Source: Hibiscus mutabilis (lineage: Eukaryota > Streptophyta > Magnoliopsida > Malvales > Malvaceae). From it: a DNA stretch of 64,000 bases. The stretch is from assembly GCA_019671005.1 (NCBI GenBank), contig CM033732.1, positions 12,993,932 to 13,057,931 of the forward strand. The letters are read 5' to 3'. The notes below the pieces were generated by a model. It saw only the letters and a list, made by a program, of their open reading frames with translations. It searched no databases and was not told the DNA's origin. The position numbers and the translations under genes were made by a program. Positions 1-10,351 of this stretch are shown one piece after another (position 1 is the stretch's first letter; the number at the start of each line of letters is the position of its first letter).

Positions 1-1790
1 TACTGGAGTATAACAGGAAATTTGTCTTTGATGATACATGTTTGTATGCATTTAATAAAATTAAAAAATAGCTTTTGAACACACATATCATCATTGCGCC
101 CAGCTGGGAGCAACTATTTGAACTCATGTGCGGTACTAGTGCTTTCATTGTGGGGGCAGTTTTAGGTCAAAAAAGAGATAAGGTATTCCATGCGATCTAA
201 TGTGCTAGTAAGACTCTAACTGAAGCTCAAATTAATTACACTACTACTGAGAAAGAGCTATTAGCAGTAATTTTTATATTAGCAGTAATTTTTACTTTTG
301 ATAAGTTTTGTTCTTACCTTGTCAGTGCAAAGATTATGGTATTCACTGATCATGCTGCATTAAGATACCTCTTTGCTAAGAAAGACGCAAAACTAAGATT
401 GATTTGATGGATCTTGTTGCTGTAAGAATTTGATATTAAGATAAATGATCGAAAATGGGTCAAAAAATTAAGTTGTCGATCATCATTCGAGATTAGAATC
501 AGGCATCAAAGATGGGAATAAACTATAAATTGTTGATGCATTTCCCGATAAAAAGCTTTTTGTTGTGGATGCAATATCTTGGTACGCTGATTTTGTCAAT
601 TACCTTGTATGCGAAAAGACTCTTTTGGGTATCACTGGTACGAGAAGGCAAGATTTCTTAGCGATGCAATTAAATATCATTAGAATAAACCTTATCTGTT
701 CAAGGTTTGTAATGATAATATTATTCAACGTTGTGTCCCTAAAAAAGAAATGACATCAATCTTACAGCATTGTCATGATGCTCCTTGTGGAGAGTATTTT
801 GGTGGAATGAGAACTACTGCAATGATCCTTCAGTTAAGATTTTATTGACCTTCATTATTTAAAGATTTCCACAAGTTTGCCCAACGCGAATGAGATGCTA
901 CAATAGTCAATCATGGAAATTGAGTTATTCGATGTTTGGGGATTGGATTTCATGGGTATTTTTTTAATTTTTTAAAGCAATCTATATATTTTCTTCGTTG
1001 TGGAATATGTTTCCAAGTGGATAGAAGTTGTGGTTGTGCCTAAAGATGATGCCAAAACTGTTGTAAGGTTTTTTCACAAACATATACTCACACGTTTTGG
1101 GACACCAAGGGCATTAACCAGCGACCAAGGAAAGCATTTTCATTGCAACTAGGTGACTGGTGCACTGAAATGATATGGAGTGAATCATAGACTCACCATA
1201 ACCTATCATCCTCAGTCTAATGGACAAGCCGAGATCTTTAATCTGGCTATCAAAAGCATCTTAGAAAATGTGGTAAATACCACTCAAAAAGACTAGTCTT
1301 CGCGCTCGGATTATACTTTGTGGGCTATTCATACTGCGTACAAAACTCGACTTAGGATGTCACCATATCAGCTTGTCTTTGAAAAATCCTGCCACTTGCC
1401 TGTTGAACTAGAACACAAAGCTATGTGGGCTTTGAAACAAGTGAATATGGATTATGAGGCTGCGGGAAGAAAAGATCATTGGATATCACTGAGTTAGAAG
1501 AAACTCGCCGTAATGCTTATGAAAATGCCTCTATTTACAAGGAAAAGAGTAAACGCTAGCATGACAAGATCATGTTGTAACAACAATTTGAAGTTGGACA
1601 ATTGGTTTTGCTATTCAATTTAAGACTGAAGTTGTACCTAGGCAAATTGTGATCACGATGGTCGGGACCTTTGAAGTTGTTGAATTATTTTCACATGGGG
1701 TAGTCACAATCAAGGATAGTAATGGGGGGATTTCATTCAAAGTCAATGGACAAAGACTCAAACTTTATTTTGGTGACTTTGATTCTAAGA
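1..1790 (+). pseudogene. Pol relic: RNase H plus integrase
   Basis: This is the C-terminal half of a Ty3/gypsy polyprotein, broken by stops and frameshifts. RNase H is readable at about 20-420 (FTDHAALRYLFAKKDAKLRL near 343). The zinc-binding head of integrase is near 740-850. The integrase core runs from about 940 to 1290, with the usual acidic positions visible as LDFMG, TSDQGKHF and NGQAEI. The stretch ending in MSPYQLVFEKSCHLPVELEH (about 1357-1420) is the conserved tail of Athila/Tat-type integrases. An 18-bp tandem duplication within about 260-297 repeats LAVIF in frame inside RNase H. It encodes no functional enzyme as it stands. Confidence 0.85.
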
Positions 1791-1949
1791 GTTTTGAGAC
1801 TATTAAATTGGTCAAATTTTTTTGATATTTCTTTTAATTACTTTATTAGATTTAGATTTAGTTTTCTTCCTTTCCTTATTTATCTTTAAATTTCTTTTAT
1901 TTCTTTGTACAGAATAAATCCTCCTTTGTTTTGGTATAGAATCTTCTTC

Positions 1950-4117
1950 CAACGGCTTGTACGACAATGAGGCAACACATGAAATGTATGATTTTTTGGG
2001 CAATTCGGGTAATATAATTACACTGATTATTAACCAAATCATAGACCTTCAATATGTAAGAGCGGGAGATACATCGGACGGGCGTGATTTTTACTCTACA
2101 ATCAGACCGTCAAAACTCATTGCATCAGACATTAAAGATCATTCTTTTTTACTTTCTTATTTTCTTCCTCTTTTATTTAATACCTCTGGATACAATGACC
2201 TTCTTCACTTAAATTTCTGTCTTTTTCTTCGACTCTTTAGAGCTTTAAATTTTTTTGCAAAAATCTTTCTTTTTTCGTCTTTATCTCTATTTTCTCATGG
2301 AAAATATTAAAGTTGCTTGTAAAATTTCCATGGAGACTTCTGCAAAAGAAACTCAAGGCTCTGCTTCTAAACCTCAAACTGATGAGCGAGTGAAATAAGA
2401 GAACACTGAGTATGAGGCGTTCCAAATGAAAATGGCTGAGGCGCGGCACAAGAAACATATCCTGAAGCAGAATATCCTTCTATGGCAAGGGATTGTTCAT
2501 TCGCAAGAGAGGGAACTTAGAAAATTAATTCACCGAACCATCGAGCTTCACAAATGGAGCCCTTTTTGCACTCACCTTGGAAGTCACAGTGTTGCTCTAG
2601 TAAGGGAGTTTTACTCTAACCTTTACGAGCCTTCTTTGAAATTGGTTTTTGTGAGGGGAGCTCTATACCTTGGAGTGTTGCCATTATTAACAAGTTGTTA
2701 AAGACTTATGTGAGTGTTGATGAATATTCCCTGTTTGTGAAAGAAATTGATGAGGAAAAATTGGATTTGCTAGTTAGAGATTTATAGGTTGCTGATGCAT
2801 TTTGTTCGGGGACCGATGTGGGAAACTTTACAATGTATAGGAAATTTTTAACCCTACATGCAAAAATATGGTTTCAATTTGTAAATTCTAGGTTACTACC
2901 ATCAACTCATAGTACCACAGTCTCCTTGGATAGAATGTGCCTGATATATTCTATTGTTAAAGGAAGAAAAATAGATGTTGGAGAGATCATCCACAAGGAA
3001 ATTACTGATTACGCTAAGAGAAATAAGGGAATCTTGGCAATTCCTTCATTGATAATGTAACTGTGCAATCTGAAAGAGGTCAAACCCTTAAGGAATGAAA
3101 AGATGACAGCAAACAAATGGTCCTTGAATGAGGTCTCTATTGAGAGAATGGTGAGAACTACTAAGGTTCCTACACCAAAAGTGGGCACTACAATGAGAAA
3201 GGAGAAAGGAAAAGAAAAGGTAGAGTCAGCTATTGATGACAGCCCTACGAGCAATGAAATATGGATGAAAGTTCTAGCTATTGAGGACAAACTTGATGAT
3301 GTGACAAGCATGTTGGGGACGGTTGTGGCCATAATTCAAACACTTGACCTTGCATAGAATAAATTCTATGCATATGTCAAGACATGGCATAAATATGCTC
3401 TCGTTGCAATGAGCAGAGTTACCCCAGTCTCTTTCCCAGAATTTCCACCAATCATACGTAGTTATGATTTTTTCTTCTAATGCAGACACGAAAGAGGTCC
3501 CAGCAAAATATGTAAATTCCCCTGAGTATATGAGTGAGGCTGAGGACACACCAAAAAAGAAGCATCTAGCAAGATCATCAAAGACTGACTCTTTGATTTG
3601 AATGTCACAAAGGAAGCTGATGAAACTTTTACCTGTCCAAAAAAAGATGAGGAAGAAAGTAACCCAGTCGAGAAGTTTGAATCTGAAGAAATTTTTGCTA
3701 ATGATAAGTCAGTTGTATCCAAGGTTGTGGATACAACTTGTGAAGGACCAAAGTTTGTGCAAGATTCTGCAAGATCGACAGAAGTTGTCTCTGCAATGAA
3801 TGAACAAGAGGATAACCATCTTGCAATGGTGGTTTACAAAGCACCACCCTAGTTCATCCTTACTGCAGTTGTGGCCGATGATGCCGACAAAGAAGAGGAG
3901 TCCGAGAATAAAAAAGAGCTTGATCAAGAAGATGAGGCCTCTTTTCACAAGAAAGAAAAGAAATGAAAGTGCTCAAAATCCAAAGAGAAACACAAGAAGA
4001 AGCACGAGAAAGAAAATAAGAGCAAAAAGAAGAAGCGTCGCTCTGCCTCCTTCTCTCAAGAGCCCTGAAAGACTGAGTTATTTTAGTTTTTATAGGCATG
4101 CATACCATGTAGCGTAA
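1950..4117 (+). pseudogene. Athila env-position ORF, degraded
   Basis: Several frames in this block join into one degraded protein-coding region downstream of integrase. Around 2426-2701 the pattern FYSNL followed by FVRG resembles the 'putative plant transposon protein' domain of Athila-type elements. The stretch 2818-3060 (AKIWFQFVNSRLLPSTHST and VGEIIHKEI) continues that domain. The rest, 3100-4110, is Lys/Glu/Ser-rich and low in complexity, ending in a very basic segment near 3900-4070. There is no convincing signal peptide or membrane anchor, so an envelope role is only the historical name of the position. Stops at about 2398, 2699, 3058 and 3355 break it. Confidence 0.65.
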
Positions 4118-5029
4118 CTTCATTTTGGTCACTGTATTGTCATGACATCTACATTGTCATTGTAATTGCATTTAGTTTTATTATCATTGCATTCATCATT
4201 GTAACCATATTCTGTCATTGCATTCTGTTTTGCATTAGGGACAAAGCAATCTTTAAGTTTGGGGGTATACACCTGGTAGTTGAAATGCACCCGCATTTCA
4301 AAAAAAACAAATGCAAGGTTCTTTTTGTGCTAAAAATATTTTGATTACATTTGATGCTTAAATCTTGAATCATTCTAATTATGATGAGTTGATTAGATAT
4401 TTATGCTGGATGATTGCATTATAACTCTGCATGATTACATTTACTTACTTGAGTAAAGGATATCTAATATCATCTCTTTGATTTTGGATGAATTCTACCT
4501 TGTTCAACTTGTGTTATATATGCTACTAGTTCTTATTAAGTGTAAATAAATGGCATTCCAATGTGAGTGCAATAAAATTTTAGCTTAAGGGTGAACACTC
4601 CAATGAATGCGTTACAAATATGAATCTAGCCAAAGGCTATCGCTGCATGAGTGTATGTCGAGGCAATGAAGTATTTCCTAGGGGTTCGTTGCACAACATC
4701 TTACTTCTCAGGGTTTAGAGTGCATTCATTATTCGATATCTCTCGCTACAAATAAAAAGTGTGTAAAAAAGAAAAAAATATATTTATTCTATATGTTTAT
4801 TGTTAAATAAATACTGATAGGTAGAAAGAATATGAGATGTTAGGCATGATGTTATGTATTGTTGAATTGCTTGTTTGTGTTCTTCGGATTGAGATGTGAA
4901 TACAATCATCTATCCTATCGATGTTGTTGATTCATTATGGTCGGAATAGTTCAAGTAGCTAGAATATTCATGATCTTTTAGTTATACCTTGCTGATTTCA
5001 ATTTTACTTGAGGACAAGTAAAAACTCAC
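4118..5029 (+). other. Athila 3' non-coding region with a PPT-like duplicate
   Basis: No gene is visible here. The region lies between the env-position ORF and the 3' LTR. At 4238-4267 it carries a GGGACAA...TTTGGGGGTA cassette very like the one directly before the LTR at 5010-5040, about 770 bp apart. Confidence 0.6.
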
Positions 5030-5040
5030 GTTTGGGGGTG
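5030..5040 (+). other. Polypurine tract of the Athila-like element
   Basis: The run GTTTGGGGGTG directly precedes the LTR start TGATAGCTC at 5041. This is the expected place for the primer of plus-strand DNA synthesis, and the motif is the usual Athila form. Confidence 0.75.
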
Positions 5041-5540
5041 TGATAGCTCTTTAAAGAGCACGTATTTCCTATAGAATTATAGATTAAATTGTCCCCACAT
5101 CAGCATCTTATGCATTCATATTTGCATTTTTTATTTATTATTTGCATTTTGTCTAACTAGGGTCTTAGTTACTCTTATTATACAAGTTTATGTCTTTTTG
5201 CTATGATATCGTTGTATTATCAATGTCCCTGCAAAGAAAGTTTCACCACTGCAGCCAGTTCAACACTGCAGCGGCCAGTTGTCCAGAGTGTCAAGGATAA
5301 GGATGAATCTACCAGCTGGATTTTCTGTTACAATAAATTGTGTACGGCAGAAAGTCATGCAAATCATCTGAAAGATAGGAGTCCTTACCTCAACAACCTA
5401 TAAAACAACACTTTTGGAGGGGAAAGAAGGAGACTCGCGCGATATTCATTTTTTCCATCATCTTCAACCTTTCAAGCTCTCCTCCTATGGCGGCTTAAAC
5501 TCCATTTTTGGAGATCCAAGGTAAAGCAAGGCAGAAATAT
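5041..5540 (+). repeat. 3' LTR of Athila-like element, truncated
   Basis: It begins TGATAGCTCTTTAAAGAGC, like the solo LTRs at 23605 and 41308, and follows them to GCAGAAATAT at 5540. The remaining ~760 bp expected from those copies are absent and are replaced by hairpin-element sequence. A TATA-like CTATAAAAC lies near 5398-5406, matching the promoter position in the other copies. Confidence 0.85.
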
Positions 5541-6970
5541 TTAATGGGCCCCCCAGCCCGTGAAATCGATCAAATCGACCCTTTAACCGACGTTAACTGT
5601 TATAGTGTTGACGTGGCAGTTAACGGTGATGACATGGCGGTCCACGATGCTGATGTGGTGGTCCACGATGCTGACATGGCGGTACACGTGGGATGATAAC
5701 GTAGCAGAGGGGGCTGAATTAATTATTTTAACCGAATACGAGGGCATAATTGATTTTTTACCGAGTTCATGGGCATAATTGATTTTAATTAAAAGTTCGA
5801 TAACTTATTTAATATTTAAGTTAAAAAAATAAGAATTTAGGAAATTATTAAAATTTTAAAAATATTAAAACTTGATAAATAATTTGTTTAAATTTCAAGT
5901 TATTTTAATCGATTTATTTAGTTTTTAAATAAAATTGGATAAATAATTTGGTTTTTTGGGTTGAACTTTTACAAATAGAATATATGAAAAATTGATTAAC
6001 AAATTGGTGTAAATATCCTTTGGGTCCTTGATAATTTTAAAAATAAGCAAAGTGAGGACTCTCACAAAAAATCAAAATATTCTTCAATTTTTTATAAAAA
6101 TCCATAAAGTTAATAAAAATAAATAAAATATTGAAAATAAAAATTATATAAAAATTTAAAATATATTATAAATTATAAAATGATAAAATTTAAATATAAA
6201 AATTTAATAAAAATGATTATAAAGTATTAAAAAATTGAACATTTTCCTCAAAAAAGTCTTTGACTTCATCAGTCTGAGTATTACCATTTATTAAATAAAT
6301 TTTTCGTGGAATCAACATTGTATTAGAGTAATAATAAAACTCAAATTTTCTTACGCTTTTCTACATCAAATTGATGCTCATTAATATTTGATGTAGAAAA
6401 ATGAAAGAGAATTTTGGTTTTATTACTACTCTAATACAAGGATGTTTCAATTGAAAATATGTTTAAGGAACATTAGTACGCTTAGCATAACGAGAAACAG
6501 TCGAAGACTTTTCTGATGGTTTATAAATATTTTTAAATTTTGATTTTTTTTATATTTATAACTTTTGATATTTTTAATTTTAATATTTTTACTTAAATTT
6601 TTTAATTCGTTATAGTGTTTTTATTTTTTAATATTTTATGAATATTTAAATATTATGTAAATATTGATATTTTATTTTTTAGCTTAAAGATTAAGTAAAT
6701 TATCAAACTTTCAATTAAAATCAGTTATGCCTCTGAATTTGATAAAAAAATCAATTATGCCCTCAAATTTGGTTAAAATAATCAATTTAGTTCTCTCTGC
6801 CATGTCATTATCCATCGTGAACCACCATGTCAGCATCGTGGACTGTCAAATCAGCATCATGGGCCGTCACATTATCACCGTTAACTGCCACGTCAGTATT
6901 GTAACGGTCAACACCGGTCAAAGGAACGGTCAAATGAATTATGACATTGAATCCCACTTTGTGAAATAAT
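5541..6970. mobile_element. Giant foldback (hairpin) element F1
   Basis: Nearly the whole 1.43 kb folds on itself. The outer arms (about 5560-5815 and the reverse complement of about 6715-6960) share TGACGTGGCAGTTAACGG, a short tandem of CCACGATGCTGAYRTGGYGG-type units (about 5633-5690 on the left), and GAGGGCATAATTGATTTTTT. The arms continue through AT-rich DNA to a clean centre: 6315-6371 pairs with 6386-6444 around a 14-nt loop at 6372-6385. No coding capacity is seen. It is probably a non-autonomous MULE-like or foldback element; no TSD was found. Confidence 0.8.
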
Positions 6971-7575
6971 CAAAAACTTTTTTTCGGTTTTTTAGAGTTT
7001 TGCTCTAATTAATTTAAATTAATTCGCACCACATTTAATTTTAATGAGTAAATTCTCTAACAAAATTTCTTTATATATACAAGGCTTTAAACTCAAAATA
7101 TACCTAAACGATACTAAATTACTTACCGCTTATAATAATTCAGACTTTTTTATTTTTCTTTTCACCTTTTTTTTAATGTGTAGGTGTACTATCCCCTGAT
7201 CAAAAAAAGCCAGGACTGTAGATTTATTTATTTTCGCTTTTCACTTCAGGCTTTTAGTACCGGTGAATGGTTTCAGTCAGACTTCTCTTTTCCCTCTTTT
7301 TTTCCCTGGGCCCTTTACCAGTTTCACTCATGCAAGTACGGACCCTTTTATCTTCAAAGAAAAAAAATACCGATGAATGTCAGTTGCAGTGTCAACATAT
7401 ATTATTCTTTCGATCAGAGAAATCATGTTTGATTTTTTTTACAATATTATTAGAATGAACAACTCTGCACATAAATAGTAAAATAAACATCAAAATATTA
7501 AAAGGATTATTCAGACTAGTTAAATCTCAATCAATTTTTTTATTCAACAACTGGTATCCAACAAATTGACCGTAT
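6971..7575. other. AT-rich spacer, no gene seen
   Basis: This is AT-rich DNA with T-runs. The short open frames at 7184-7458 have no recognisable domain and no supporting signal. Confidence 0.6.
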
Positions 7576-8130
7576 TAAAGTTGTAAATGAGACGAGACAG
7601 ATCATGAATTTCTCGAGTTCGACTCGGTCAATACTTAACTCGAGATCAAACTCGGCTCTAGTTTTTAATGAGCTGAGTCGAGCTATTCGATACCCGACTC
7701 GAAAGGCTTGTGCGCCACTCGAAAATATAATATATTAATTTTTTATTTAAAATCTAAATTCCTAAACCTAAAACCCCAAAATATAAACCCTAAACATAAG
7801 TCCTAAATCTTAAAATCTAAATCTTAAATTCTAAACCCAACAACCTAAACCTCTAAACCCTAAACTAACACCCTAAAACCTAAAATTAACAAACTTGTGT
7901 ATCAATCTTTTTCTTAATAATAGGCTCTAAATGAGACGAGACAGATCGCAAGCTATTCGAGTTCAACTCGGTCAAAGTTCAATTGACACTCGACTCAAGC
8001 TCGATTTCTTAATGAGCCGAGTCGAGCTCAAATTATCCAGGCTCGTTAAAAACTATTCAAGCTCGAGTTCTTAACTAGCTGAATCGAGCTTAGCACTACT
8101 CCAGCTCGACTCGGCTCGTTTACATCCCTA
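7576..8130. mobile_element. hAT-like non-autonomous element (CTCGAG/GACTCG-rich)
   Basis: The left end TAAAGTTGTAAATGAGACGAG pairs with the right end (reverse complement TAGGGATGTAAACGAG...). The interior repeats words such as GAGTTCGACTCGG and GAGCTCG in both orientations, and a near copy of the left end recurs at about 7929. A telomere-like CCTAAA tract fills 7741-7885. TAGGGRTG ends suggest hAT, but I could not find an 8-bp TSD, so the superfamily is tentative. Confidence 0.6.
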
Positions 8131-8200
8131 GATGGACCAATCCAAATCAGGTTTTACAAGAGCCTCAATATTAGAATGACCCTCCCAAATTAATTTTCTC
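8131..8200 (-). mobile_element. SINE 3' fragment
   Basis: Read on the minus strand, this 70 bp matches the 3' half of the SINEs at 15252 and 20909 (GGGAGGGTCATTCTAAT, then GAGGCTCTTGTAAAACCTGA). The 5' half with the pol III boxes is missing. Confidence 0.6.
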
Positions 8201-8840
8201 ATCTAACAAAATTTTAAAACAATTTTTTTTATAAAATAATCACTTGTACCGTTGCTATTGCAAGATACTTAACAACAGAATTTAATTAGTTTTTTTACAA
8301 ATAATAATAACTAATTTAATAATTAAAGAGAAAATGTTCTAAAATCTATAAAATAATAATAAATTAATTGAGATATTCTCCTAAAATCATCCTAGTGCAC
8401 AAACTAATTTTTTGAAAACTAAATAGGACTAAACAAGGAAAAAAATTAAAAACTCAATTAAACAATTTGGGAAAGCGATAAATATAAACAAATATTATTA
8501 TCAATGATGAATGATAAACATCATCAACACAAATGTAAAAGATACATCTAACAATAATAATTAATTGAAAACGGTCATTATCATAACTCAATCGCACGTT
8601 TAGTGAAAGATTATATTTGGGTTGAATGCAATTTAAAAAAAGAACAGGATAAAAGAGACACACCAATGAATGGAATTCCGAACTTTTGTTTTTGTGTTTG
8701 TTTTCGCTTTATTAACACAAACCCTATTAGGACAGGGATAATTAGAGGCTGAAATAAGAAGCGATAAAATGAGCTTAACCCAACATTTTGCTTTCCCTGT
8801 CTGCCAACCAGTCGAACTCTCTAAAAGCTAAACACGTGCT
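8201..8840. other. AT-rich spacer with a 12-bp direct repeat
   Basis: No gene is seen. The word ACAGGGATAATT occurs at 8732-8743 and again at 8845-8856, bracketing about 100 bp. The open frame on the minus strand at 8454-8666 has no recognisable feature. Confidence 0.55.
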
Positions 8841-10078
8841 GGTTACAGGGATAATTCGACTCAAATTAATAATATTATCCCTCTCGTAAAAACGCTTATA
8901 ATTAAGTTCTTCAATTCGTAAATTATAACAAATTAGTCTCTTGACTAATGTTGACCGGCAAAACCGTTAATTAATGTATATGTGGCCGTTAATTTTTTAC
9001 ACCTCAGATAAAATATTGGCGTGAAAAAAAATAAAAAAAATTTAAAATTCATCCCCCGTCTTCTCCAACCTTCTCTATCGCCATTAAAACTTGGATTAAT
9101 GAAAAACAGCTACGATTAGAGAAAATCTCCATCTTCCCCACCCTTTTCTGTCACCATTAATCCCTCATTTTCTTCACTCTGATTCATCTCAAAAAGAAAG
9201 AAAATTCTCAATAGACAATAATATTTATGGTAAAATTTCAAATCGTATCCTTGTAAGAACATCAAAACAAAATTCAACCAAAAAACTCAGAAAATCAAAC
9301 TGAAATTCAACCCTCTTTTTATTAAAAAAAAAGAATTTTAAAATTGTTTATGCCTCAAAATAGTTTTATTATTGTTACCAACAGCTCGATTTCTAGTTTT
9401 TTTCTTCCCATGTTTTCATCATTAATAGCATTTGCTGCTGTTAATGAAATCCCTTTTAAATCTTCAACGCTTGCATAACTCTGTCTCAACATTCTTCTTC
9501 TCCCCTGCATTTGAAAATTTACTCTCTTGAATTCGACCAAACCTCATTCCCTTTAGATAATTTCTTGCTTGATAGTGGTGGTGGTGTCAATTCAATTCCG
9601 ATGCTCTTCGATTTTTTTTCTTAAAGTTGCTCGGATTGAGCATGTAGAAGAAGAAACCGATTGAATTTTGTCGGATTCTCACCGTTCATCTGGGTTCCAA
9701 CGCATTCAAGTAAGCCGGTATGTTGCTCGCTCTATATTCACCTACGGAGATGGGTACGGTGCGGAGAAGAGACAGATTGTTTAGAGTTTTAACTAAATTT
9801 GAAATTTAATTTAATTTTTAAGTTTTTTTATTTTATGCCATATCAGCATTTTTGCCACATCACGCGTGACATGGCACGTCAACGGAGTCAAAGGGTTGAC
9901 TTGAACATAGTTAACGGTTATTCACGCAAAAGTTAACGATTTTCGTCGATCAACGTTGGTCAATGAGCTAATTTGCTGCAATTCGCGAACCAGATAACGT
10001 AATTGAATACAATTTCGCGCAAGGGACAACATTACTAATTTAAATCGAACTCAGGGGCAAAAATACCCCTTTAGCCTT
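8841..10078. mobile_element. Inverted-repeat element F2 with non-AT-rich core
   Basis: The left arm (about 8841-9040) and the reverse complement of the right arm (about 9835-10078) match through AAATTARTAATRTTRTCCC, TTCG...AAATTAG and TTGACYAAYGTTGAYCG. Both arms carry ATGGC/CCGTTAA boxes shared with the other hairpin elements. Unlike F1, it has a core of about 800 bp (9050-9830) that is not self-complementary and is less AT-rich. It includes a 61-codon minus-strand frame (9355-9540) beginning MVEFKRVNFQMQGRRRMLRQ, of unknown origin. The core may be captured host sequence. It ends about 270 bp beyond the stop codon of the AP2 gene. Confidence 0.65.
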
Positions 10079-10351
10079 AAAACAAAGATTAGAAAACGAT
10101 ACAAACAACACCCACTTCCCAATTGTCTAGGTTTAATTGACCAAATTTTGCTCATTTCAACCACATCATACATTAGCTAATACTTTGATGAGCTCTACAA
10201 GAAACAATAACACATGATCAATCAAGTAGCCTAGCCTTCTTACATACTGCATCTCAGTTGCACCCTCGAAATTCCATTTTTCATCCATTTGCCTACCGGA
10301 ACTCTGTTTCATTAGTAAAGAAGATAAGGGTGGCAATGGCATAGTAATATT
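10079..10351 (-). other. 3' flank / 3' UTR of the AP2 gene
   Basis: This lies between element F2 and the AP2 stop codon. It presumably holds the 3' UTR and polyadenylation signals. No clear AATAAA was picked out on the minus strand. Confidence 0.4.

Larger units (their letters stand above)
1..5540 (+). mobile_element. Athila-like Ty3/gypsy retrotransposon, 3' part
   Basis: The window opens inside a degenerate LTR retrotransposon read on the plus strand. In order it holds the RNase H and integrase end of pol (1-1790), a second coding block in the env position (about 1950-4117), a long non-coding stretch, a polypurine tract (5030-5040) and the first 500 bp of the 3' LTR (5041-5540). Integrase before an extra ORF and a TTTGGGGGT polypurine tract are typical of the Athila group; I assign the group from protein and motif similarity, not from a tree. 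The LTR is cut at 5540, exactly where the next hairpin element begins. The same LTR family occurs as solo LTRs at 23605 and 41308. Confidence 0.85.
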
